Shown here piece after piece: positions 16,896-26,100 of a stretch of DNA of 35,194 nucleotides. The DNA is from JAZDHV01 sp043810355 (lineage in GTDB: Archaea; Nanobdellota; Nanobdellia; Woesearchaeales; JAGVYU01). The stretch covers positions 1-35,194 of the forward strand of contig JBDROB010000081.1 of NCBI GenBank assembly GCA_043810355.1, written 5' to 3'. Position 1 is the stretch's first letter. Each line of letters starts with the position of its first letter. Both the position numbers and the translations under genes were made by a program. Below the pieces are notes generated by a model. The model searched no databases, was not told the origin of the DNA, and saw only the letters and a program-made list of their open reading frames with translations.

Positions 16896-18005
16896 TGTAT
16901 AATTCCGAAAGTAGTTCTCACTTCTAGAGTATATATGTCATTTTTAAACTTTATAAATGATACACCACATACAATGAGATATGTATTTGTGAACTACTTT
17001 TGAAATCGTTTTTCTTTCTATTGACGATAAAGAGTATAATTCCGAAATCTGTTCTCAATTCCGAAATTAGTTCACACTTTTTCCCAATATACTTTTTCAG
17101 GTGTGTCATAAGCTAATGCATGATGTATTCTTCCTTCATTATACCATTTCACAAAATCTTGTAGGTTCTCATCTGGGTGTTTCTTAAATCTTTTCTTCAT
17201 TGTGTCAAACCATTTCTCCATCTTGCCGTTTGTTTGAGGGTGATTTCGTCGAGATGTCCAAAAATTGATTCTTAGCTCTTCTAGTTCTTTTTCAAATTCG
17301 GATATGCCTTTCTTTCCTGTCTTATCATACTTATTGGCGTAGAATTGAGGTCCTTTATCACTTAATAGAATTACTGGACAAACACCATTACCTAAGATTG
17401 CTTGGTAAAGCACAAATAAGGCATTCTTTGTTGTAGCATGCTTAAACTTTCCAGCACCCATTATTCTCCTGCTTCTATCATCTATAAAAACACAATACCA
17501 ATATCCCTTGTATTCACTCCAATCACAATGCCACATATAATTGCTTATTGGCCATTGATATCTTACATACTTTCTTCGACCTCTTCTTTTAGGACAAGGA
17601 TCAGTTAATCCTTGTTCGTCAAGGATTCTTTGTATCTGTCTCTGTGAAACTCTAAACCCTTTGTGAGTCATCACATAGTGTATTTTCTCACTACCATAAT
17701 CATCTGATTTTCGTATCTCAACTACTTTCTTGATAAACGTAGAGTTGAGAGGTTGTTTTGGTCTTCCTGATTTCTTACCCTCATAAGCAATAACCCCTTC
17801 CTTACTATACTTAGCAGCGAGTTTGTAAACATAACGTCTGCTAATCTTCTGTATTTTAGCTATTGATGTAGCACTTCTACCAGTTCTAAACTGATGTATA
17901 ATCCATTTTCGCTTCTTTTTAGTTAAATCACTCATTAATATCACCAAAAAGAAGAAAACTAGAAGAATATTAAAAGTGTGAACAGATTATGAAATTGAAC
18001 AGACA
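16896..18005 (-). mobile_element. IS481-like insertion sequence 2 (1110 bp)
   Basis: Left end TGTATAATTCCG; right end, read inward, TGTCTGTTCAATTTC. The inner ends match over T-C-T-G-T-T-C, A-A-T-T-x-C and G-T-T-C-A-C-A-C (left near 17048-17077, right 17976-18005). AATTCCGAAA occurs three times at the left end (16901, 17038, 17057), perhaps repeated transposase sites or the trace of an internal duplication. The flanking repeats TCTTTATAAAG and TCTTTATAAAA match at 10 of 11 bases. Orientation is opposite to element 1. The outer left boundary is less certain than the right. Confidence 0.7.
17072..17947 (-). CDS. IS481-like transposase, element 2 (291 aa)
   Basis: Same architecture as the first transposase but only distantly similar in sequence, so it is a different element rather than a copy. 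N-terminal helix-turn-helix (about residues 10-60), then an rve core with Asp in W-H-C-D-W-S, Asp in L-L-S-D-K-G-P-Q-F and Glu in N-G-K-M-E-K-W-F, ending W-Y-N-E-G-R-I-H-H-A-L. The catalytic triad is complete and the frame is open. The coding strand faces back toward element 1. ATG within the first codons (MVILMSDL) leaves a choice between starts at 17947 and 17935. Confidence 0.9.
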   Translation of the reverse strand: MVILMSDLTKKKRKWIIHQFRTGRSATSIAKIQKISRRYVYKLAAKYSKEGVIAYEGKKSGRPKQPLNSTFIKKVVEIRKSDDYGSEKIHYVMTHKGFRVSQRQIQRILDEQGLTDPCPKRRGRRKYVRYQWPISNYMWHCDWSEYKGYWYCVFIDDRSRRIMGAGKFKHATTKNALFVLYQAILGNGVCPVILLSDKGPQFYANKYDKTGKKGISEFEKELEELRINFWTSRRNHPQTNGKMEKWFDTMKKRFKKHPDENLQDFVKWYNEGRIHHALAYDTPEKVYWEKV

Positions 18006-18016
18006 TCTTTATAAAA
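18006..18016. repeat. Target-site repeat 3 (TCTTTATAAAA)
   Basis: Right-hand flank of element 2; differs from the other two copies only in its last base. Confidence 0.65.
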
Positions 18017-18018
18017 GA

Positions 18019-18032
18019 AAAAACTTAAATAC
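18019..18032 (+). promoter_or_regulatory. Candidate TATA promoter for the 656-aa gene
   Basis: GAAAAAACTTAAATACT just outside the target repeat of element 2 resembles BRE plus TATA. A start about 25 nt downstream (near 18053) leaves a short leader before ATG 18080. The insertion therefore spared this promoter, though upstream control sites were moved away. Confidence 0.45.
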
Positions 18033-18067
18033 TCTAATATTCAGGAGTATATGTAATAAGGAAGAAT

Positions 18068-20038
18068 TTGTGTTTTAAGATGTTAAAAAAGGGGCAAGTT
18101 ACGGTTTTCATAATCATAGGCATATTTCTTATAATTATAGCAGGCTCTTACTTCCTTATCAGACTTGCCTCTGAAGAGCCTGCTAAAATTATTTCTCCTA
18201 AAGTCATGCCAATTAAGGAATATGTTGAGTCCTGCATTGAGTTGACAGCCATCAGGGGATTGGAGATCCAGGGTAAGCAGGGAGGCTATATTGATATTCC
18301 TGAGAATATCAGGTTTAATTCAAAAGCTTACTTGAGGAATGACTTGTTTGGGAATATTGAGTATCCTTTCTGGTTTTATGATGGCATCAATAATTCGCCT
18401 ACTTTAGATATTACCAAATCTGAACTTACAAGATATATTGAGAACAGATTGCAGAATTGCCTGAATTTCTCTGGCTTTATTGATTTCAATATAACCCCTA
18501 TGCTGAATGTTCCTGATGTTGAGGTGATCTATGGCGACAGCTCAACTATTGTAAATGTTGATTATCCCCTTAAGGTCCTTGATCTTAACACAGATGAGCT
18601 TAACAGGGATATCCAGGGGTTCCGTGTCTCAGTTCCAATAAGGTTTAAGAAAGCATTCAGCACTGCATTGAATATTTTTGATTCTGAGAACAGGGATCTC
18701 TTTCTCGAGGACAAGGTCATTGACCTGATTGCAATGACTCCTGAGGATGAGATTCCTTATACAGGTGTTGAGTTCCAGTGCGGAAGAAAGCAATGGAGCC
18801 TTTCAAGAATCACCAGTAGATTAAAGCAGTTGATCAGGGTGAATTATCCTTATATCAGGTTTGTGAATTTGCCTTATGATAAGGATAAGTTCATCAGTGT
18901 TCCTGATAAGCCAGACACTTATGAGTCATCCTATTTTAATCTTCATTATTTATGGGATGCAGGTATTGAGCCTGATGATAATATGAAGGCAGCTGTGATA
19001 TTTGATGACAATTTCCCATTTAATATTTATGCAAATCCGAGCAAGGACGGCAGATTGTCTTCGAATGCTGAGCAGGCAGAGAACATGTACACTTTTATTT
19101 GCCTGAATATATGGCATTTCACCTATGATGTTGAATTTCCTGTCATCATCAGGGTCAAGGATTTTGCCACAAGCAATAATATGGAGTATGTATTCGAGTT
19201 TGCCACAAATGTTGTCATCAACCATAACCTGCCTGATCATTCCTCTTTGGGAAGGACTATAACCGAGCCTGTTGATTCAGCTGACCTTGAAGAGTATTGC
19301 ACTACTGATGATTCTGACTATGATATCACTGTTATTGCATGGAACCAGAACACAAATCTTGAGATTGAGGATGTTGATATAACCTTTGTCTGCGGTTTTC
19401 TGTCTTGTCCTATCGGAAAGACTGATTTCATCCCTGATCTTGGTAATATCCCTGCTTTGCAGACAAAAGTCCCATATTGCGTGAATGCAGTTCTAAAAGC
19501 TAACAAGACTGGTTATATAGATGCAAATGCATTCGGCAATATCAACACTGAATTTGAAGGTCCTTATGAGATAAATATGGAGAGGGTCAAGGATTTTGAT
19601 GCATTTGAGGTTGTCATGCATCCTCTGATTGATGATGAAGAGGTGTCTGCGCAGGAATTCCCTCTTGGCCTCAATCAAGTTGCAACTATTATTGTAACAC
19701 CTTATGACAAGGAAGACCTTGACAATTACGCTGTTTACCCTGTCACTGGTGTTGAGGATTTGGATGATGAGTTCAGCCTTCCTATCAGGCTGTATGCAGA
19801 TGAGAGGATCAAGTATAAGGTCTCGATCTTTGTGAGTGTTGGAGAGAATATTGTCGGCGCTTATGAAGGTGATTGGACTCCGAACATGAATGATATTGAT
19901 TATGCTTCAAAGATAAGATTCCATGTTGTCACTCATCAGCCTGGCTCTGTTGATGACAATGAAAGAAATTACCTTTTCCTTCAGGGAATAAGAGGATATT
20001 CAGAAAAAGTGCCTAAGCCAGAACTGTTGGTTGGATAA
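18068..20038 (+). CDS. Prepilin-like membrane-anchored surface protein B (656 aa)
   Basis: Starts M-L-K-K-G-Q-V-T-V-F (from ATG 18080; the longer TTG 18068 start adds four residues), a class III type signal followed by a 22-residue hydrophobic anchor. It carries the family block: Y-V-E-S-C, K-Q-G-G-Y-I-D, Y-P-F-W-F-Y, L-T-R-Y-I-E-N-R-L-Q-N-C and V-D-Y-P-L. The second half parallels the 707-aa protein, including Y-D-V-x-F-P-V-I-I and V-D-I-T-F-V-C-G-F-L-S-C-x-I-G-K-T, so the two are full-length paralogues with similar lengths. First gene of locus B, followed by conserved element copy C. Predicted to sit on the cell surface; whether it forms filaments cannot be told from sequence. Confidence 0.85.
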   Translation: MCFKMLKKGQVTVFIIIGIFLIIIAGSYFLIRLASEEPAKIISPKVMPIKEYVESCIELTAIRGLEIQGKQGGYIDIPENIRFNSKAYLRNDLFGNIEYPFWFYDGINNSPTLDITKSELTRYIENRLQNCLNFSGFIDFNITPMLNVPDVEVIYGDSSTIVNVDYPLKVLDLNTDELNRDIQGFRVSVPIRFKKAFSTALNIFDSENRDLFLEDKVIDLIAMTPEDEIPYTGVEFQCGRKQWSLSRITSRLKQLIRVNYPYIRFVNLPYDKDKFISVPDKPDTYESSYFNLHYLWDAGIEPDDNMKAAVIFDDNFPFNIYANPSKDGRLSSNAEQAENMYTFICLNIWHFTYDVEFPVIIRVKDFATSNNMEYVFEFATNVVINHNLPDHSSLGRTITEPVDSADLEEYCTTDDSDYDITVIAWNQNTNLEIEDVDITFVCGFLSCPIGKTDFIPDLGNIPALQTKVPYCVNAVLKANKTGYIDANAFGNINTEFEGPYEINMERVKDFDAFEVVMHPLIDDEEVSAQEFPLGLNQVATIIVTPYDKEDLDNYAVYPVTGVEDLDDEFSLPIRLYADERIKYKVSIFVSVGENIVGAYEGDWTPNMNDIDYASKIRFHVVTHQPGSVDDNERNYLFLQGIRGYSEKVPKPELLVG

Positions 20039-20052
20039 ATAGAATTAAGTCA

Positions 20053-20185
20053 GAATTCGATTCGAAATACATGCGCTTCAAATTCAAAAAAATGATATTA
20101 AATTAAAAACGAGAAATTAGGGAGATGAAAAAAGTTAAAAAAATTGAGGAGGAATTCAATATGGAGGCATTTCCAAATTGAATTC
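20053..20185 (+). promoter_or_regulatory. Conserved intergenic element, copy C
   Basis: Third copy, between the 656-aa and 2010-aa genes. First inverted repeat GAATTCGA 20053-20060 and TCAAATTC 20078-20085; then GGGAGATGAAAAAAG and GAGGAGG 20146-20152. The second inverted repeat is perfect: GAATTCAAT 20152-20160 and ATTGAATTC 20177-20185, with the leader mini-ORF in its 16-nt loop and the TTG start of the giant protein in its 3' arm. This is the most intact copy. Confidence 0.7.
20161..20181 (+). CDS. Leader mini-ORF (6 aa) overlapping the 2010-aa start
   Basis: ATG 20161 follows GGAGG with an 8-nt spacer and encodes MEAFPN then TGA at 20179-20181. The TGA overlaps the TTG start at 20178 (TTGA), a layout that allows termination-reinitiation. 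It matches the start of the leader at 4353 (M-D-A-F-P-N). Too short to be a stable protein; a control element is more likely. Confidence 0.45.
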   Translation: MEAFPN

Positions 20186-23100
20186 GTATCAGATGATGAA
20201 AAATAATTTGATTGTAATGAATAATTTGGCTGTAATCATTGTCATTTCATTACTTTTCACTCTCCCATTTAGTTTTGCTGATTCAGTGTCTGGACAAATC
20301 CTTGTCTCAGATTCAATTGAATCATCAGGATATGCACAAATTATCTTTGGAAAAGTGACTCCGATAGATCCTGACACTGCTCCATTGGTCACAGGCTCAA
20401 GATCTGAATTCATTCCATTGCTTGTAGATCCGACTACAACAACATCTACTACATCCACTACTTCTACAACTTCAACAACTAGCTCTACAACTACAACTAC
20501 ATCAACAACATCCACAACAATTCCAAGTGCTCCAGCACCAACATTCTATGTTGATATACCTGAAAGGATTGACAAGACCAGCATAAATATTGCAGTAACT
20601 TCAGATCCCTCTACTATAATTGAGGTCAATGTCAATAGCAGGGCTGATTACAGGAGATCAACAACTGATGCCAATGGGACTGCAAGATTCAATAATCTTA
20701 TATTAAGATCTGGGCAGAACAATATTGATGTGTCTTCTATCAGTGCAACTGGAGAGAACAATACACAATCATTTCCAATCTTTGTTGACTTGGATATTCC
20801 AGTATTGACAATCTCTGAAATGCCAGGCCTTATAGGGGCAAGACAGTATACATTAAGGGGTTCAGTCAACAAGCTAGTTGACATAGAAGTTTATGAGATA
20901 TCTGGAGATATTGATAATGTTCCTCCAAAAACCCCTGTTGGATTAAAGGTCAATGCTACTTCAGGGAATTCTGTTGAATTATCATGGAACCAGAACAATG
21001 AGTCTGATTTCTTGCAGTATATTGTTTACAGGAGTGACAAAGGCCCTATCGCAATCACATCTCCTGAATCATATGATTCTTATAATGATGTCTTGGTTGA
21101 TAAAAGTACAAGATATCAATACCAGATATCTGCTATGGATGAGTCATGTCTTGAGAGTCCAAGGTCAATGATTGTTTCTGTCACAACCCCTAATGATGGG
21201 GAGGATGGAAGGGCTGTGCTCTTAGAGCCTATCACTATTGATTGCAATGAAAACCAGAACTTGAGAAGGGTTGATTCATTCACGACAAATGTATCATTCA
21301 ATATAACGCTTAATCTGGAAGAAGGCAGGAATTTGTTCCTGTTCAAGGCAACAGACCTCAGCAATAATACTGTTGAAGTTAGAAGAGCCACCTTAGTTGA
21401 CTCTGAGCCGCCCACAATCGAGATCACTAGTCCAAGGCCTGGTATAATGATCTATGAGCACTTTGCAAATTCTGTTGACATCCAGGGGATTACAGAGCCT
21501 TATTCAAAGGTTGAGCTTGCTCTGCAGGGTCAGAAGGTTGCTGCAACTCCAAGTGCAAGAGATCCTGAACAAGCCCTCCTTCCTGAATTGCAGGTTACAA
21601 TCGGCAATGTCAAAGAATCCACTAATGCAGATAAGGACGGATATTTTGAGTTTGAGAATATCAATCTTATGACTTATATTCGAGGCTCATTGAATGCTAA
21701 TGTTGTTAGACCTGGTGATGAGAGCCTTGCAGGCAGGACTCGTGATCTTGGTGCATATGATGAGGTCAATCTTGCTTTCAGGGCAACTGACCGTGCTGGA
21801 AAACAGGTTGTTGAAGAGGTATCTTACACAATCGGATCTTGCTGGTCTGGTAATTTCACTTGGGGCATTGCGCAATTGTCGCAATACAACAGCCCATCAT
21901 GGTTGAGTGCAGAGCGTCTTTCAGAAGGCACTGAGGAGATTGCTTTTTATTTCAAATTTTCTTATCATGGCGAGGGCGATATAGATGTGAATAATTCGAG
22001 GGACACTAGATCATCGACAAGAGTTAACACAGTCTCAATCCATGATGCATGCGATGATTATATCAGGACAAAGCCAGATTATGACTGGGCCTGCAAGGCC
22101 TTGAGCTCTTGCAGGGCAGAGATGAATCCTGACGGCAACATGGCTTATGTAACATGCCGTCTTAACAAAGTTGATGAATTGATGGATTTTGATGCTGAAG
22201 AATGGAAAGATTGGTTCAAGGCAATCAACAATGAGATGAGATTTCCTCTGATGATCACTGTCGGGTATCAGGAAATGTTCCAGGGCAAGATGAGATCAGG
22301 CTCTCAGGCATCTTGCGAAGAGGTCACTTATGCTGTTGATAATGCAATGATAAATTTCACTGATGTATTGCCAGATTGGCTTCTTTATGACGGTGTAAGG
22401 ATAATGCAGGATGCGATCAAGACTATTGAGACAATCAACAAGAACTTAAATCAGATCCTTGAATATGTCACAATCGGCTGTGTTGCTTCTTTTATCACAA
22501 AATTTGGGATTCAGGTCTATAGAAGATACTCCTGCACTTATGATAATCTTTTCGGAAATATTGTTGACAGTATTGCCCCTGATCCAGAGTCTTCTGGAAA
22601 ACAGGAGAATTGCAAAGCCTGCCTGCAGCAGTTCAAGTCTGAAGGCTATTTGGATGATGAGATAATCAACAAGATCACTAATCCGATTGCAAAACTTATG
22701 GATCCAAGCTTTCAGGATAAGATACCTGATGCCTGCATGCCTGTCTGTTTTGAGAAGTGCTCTAATGCTTGGGATCTTGAAGCAAATAATTATGATGTAT
22801 ACAGATGGGCTTGCGACCGTGTCTTTTGCCATGCAGCCCCTTCCAGATGGACTCAGGAAAAACAGGATTATGAGCTGGTTGAAAAGGCAAAAGAGCTTAA
22901 TTATTGCCAGAATGACTTGACATACAGGGGACAGCCTTTGACAGCTGTTGAATGCTCGAAAATCTCAACTTCAGAGGAATTCCAGAGGACTCTTACTGAA
23001 GACACTTGCTTTGAGATACAGGACAGGACAGGAAAAGAGACTGAGATATATGAGCTGAAAGAGCCTGTCGGCAATGATGTCTACAGGATTTTTATTCCAA

Positions 23101-26100
23101 AGGCAAGCGGAAGGATTCTTAAGTCTGATTATGCCATAAAGGTTTCTGACCGTTATTACATGACTGCAATGCCTGAGACCTGCAATGAGATTTGCGGAAT
23201 CACTGGTACTGAGGATAATGATCTCTACAATGATTATCTTGCTGAGACAACCAACAAGAATTCGACTGCAAGATGTGTTACAGTCAATCAGTGCAACCAG
23301 TATAGGCAGGAAGGCAATCTTACACTTAGAGATGGAAAACAGCTTCAGGTTACGAGTGCCATGAATCAAGGGTTTACCAGTGACTGCTTCTACAATACTG
23401 GACATACATCCTTGAGAAGTCTTGATGTTGTCGGCAAGGATCCGAACAGGAGAAAGGAATGCTGCTGCATCAACACTGCTGAAAGGGCTCAGCTGAATTA
23501 TTACAATTATACCCAGCCTTATATCCAGAAAGATGATAAAAAATCATTGCTTAGTCTTGCAACAGCTGAAGCTGAAGAGGCTGTTGGAGCTCCTGAAGGT
23601 GATTTCATCAATCCAAGGCCTGATAATTATTCTGACATGTTGTGGTCTTACAGGTATTGGAAGATAGGGTTTGACAATAAGGAGTATAATCCTGACAGGT
23701 ACATCAAGGGCAGGGATCAGTCTGCATGCTTTGGCCAGAACAATTGGATCTTTGACGGCTTTTCAAAGGCTGAAGGAGGAAACCTTCTCACTGTTGATCC
23801 TTTCAAGCAGCATACTGCTGCATTCCAATGTGCTTGCATCACTGGCATCTATAATAGGCTTAAGATGATCCAGAATATATTAGTCCTTCTTTCATCATGC
23901 TTGATTGAAGTCAGGGAGACTGGAAAAGGAGATGCAGGAGTCTGCAAAGAGGTATTTACACAATATGTTTGCGGAATGATTTGGGATTTAATATCTTATG
24001 TAAAAGATGGATGTGTTCCTTTCTTGGGCAATATTGATTATGACAAGCAGGATAATGAAATCCTTGAAAAGGTGAAAGTAGGAACTACATCAATCTTTGA
24101 TTCTATGGATGATTCTACTAATGAGATCTCACAGGAGTATGGCAATGCCAATATCAACAGCTTGATTGGAGGAGGCCAGGGCCAGATTGCGCGTGCTATC
24201 TGCCTTGCTTCATTTGGTTTTGACTGGGAGATTTCTCTTGAGACAGTTCTTGATGCTGCTTATTCCACTCCATTTGCAACATTGGTCCAGCCAATTACAA
24301 AGAACAGGGAATATCTTTCATTTGATCCAAGGACTGGCATGCCTAAATATGAGTATTCTGCCTCTTGGATAATCAATCCTGGATGCGAGTTTGATTATTA
24401 TGATGTCTCACTGGTATGCGTCTCTGATGATGAGATTCGTGCAAATCCTGACATTAATTGCGGCAAAGTCGGCGGTTCTGAGATGGGATTGTCTGGCTGT
24501 GATTGTGCAAGGATAACTGGCAAAGATGGCCCTGAGATGCAGTTTTTCAGGGGAAGGACCCTTTCCAATAATGTACTTGTCGATGAGGAATATGACAGGA
24601 TTGTCAAGCAGAAGTATCGGTTTGACCATCTTAAGTTCACTCTTGCTCCTAGCAGGAAGCAGCAGCAATACTCTCCTGATACTGTTGCAAATTGCTTCCC
24701 TGAAGGGCATGAGGATGGAGTATTTTATTTCCCATTGAGAGACAGGTCTGCGAATGATCTTATTGACTGCAATGTTGACATTGACTCTGGCATATTTTAT
24801 TGTGAAGGCGGTGGCCTTATGTCTGAATGGGACAGGAATGGAAATGCGTATTTCATAAATGTCGAGCTTAATGGCCAGGACATTGACCATCCTGACCTTT
24901 ATATCAATGAGGGCCAGGCATTGAGCCTGCAGGCTGAAATATTCAATTCAGGAAGGCCTAAGTGCTTGAAGGTTGAGGTATCACCTTTTGGCAGCCCGGC
25001 TGTTGTCCAGTCTAGGGATGTTGATTTTAATGGTTCTCAGATTGTTCCAATTAGGCTTGTGCCTAGTGATGATGTTTCCAATAGATTTAGGCAGTATGAT
25101 GATGTCAAGTTTGATGGATGCTATACCACTGAAGGTTCAAACAGCAGGACAGAATGCAATAATATCATCGGCTTGCAGAGGATTGAGCAGAGTAATGGAA
25201 ACCTTGGAAGGTTCAGGACAATCCCTGATGGTTTTTCTGTAGTTTACTATATAACTTTTCTTGATGTTGATAGCAGTGGAAGCATTGAATTGACTCAAAA
25301 CAGCAAGGACAAGGTATTCATAAGGACAACTGACAACAGCAATGATAATCGTTACATTGATGTTGACAAGTCAACTGTTCCTATTACAAATCTTATTGAA
25401 GATGGTAAGGTTATTATTCAAGAGCATCCAGAGGCTGTGTTTGAGATCACTAATGAAGTTCCTTTCAACAGGGGCATTGCCAATATCACTTATATTGCCA
25501 CGACCGGAAGGGCGGATTATAACACTAATACTGAAAGGTGGAGCTTGACATATGGATTGTATTATCTTGAGGATGATGGTGATAATTGCGCTGATATTAT
25601 TGAGACTGACCCTGTTGTTAATTATAATGAGAGGCTTGAGTATACTGTTAATTTTTATGTGAAATCTTTGGATTCAGAGACTGCAGCCACTGGCAATAAG
25701 AAATGCACTCTTAATGCAAAATCATCTGGAATATGTGACTGTGACGGCGATGGCTCTAATCAGGATGATGCCCCTATTGACTGCACAGGAGAGCCTGGGA
25801 ATTATGGCTCAAGAAATGTGAGGGGAGAGTGGAGCTATTGCTATAAGGATGTAGGAGCTTCAACACCTACATGCCATCTTTTCCCTAAATGCCCTAATGG
25901 CAGGACTACAACACTTCCTTGCGACTGCAATCAGGACGGTGAGATTGTGTTTACAGCTAACACTGATTGTTATGACCTCAATAACTATTGTTATGATTCT
26001 GGTGGAACCAGGCAATGCATCCCATTCAACACTTGTTCAAGAGATGCTCAAGGAGAGTCTGCTGATAAGATTCCTTGTGACTGCAACAGGGATGGCGTGA

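Noticed and set aside
20189..20515. Minus-strand ORF of 108 aa with V-V-D/V-V-E repeats
   Set aside because: It is the antisense of the Thr/Ser linker and signal region of the 2010-aa gene; low complexity explains the open frame.
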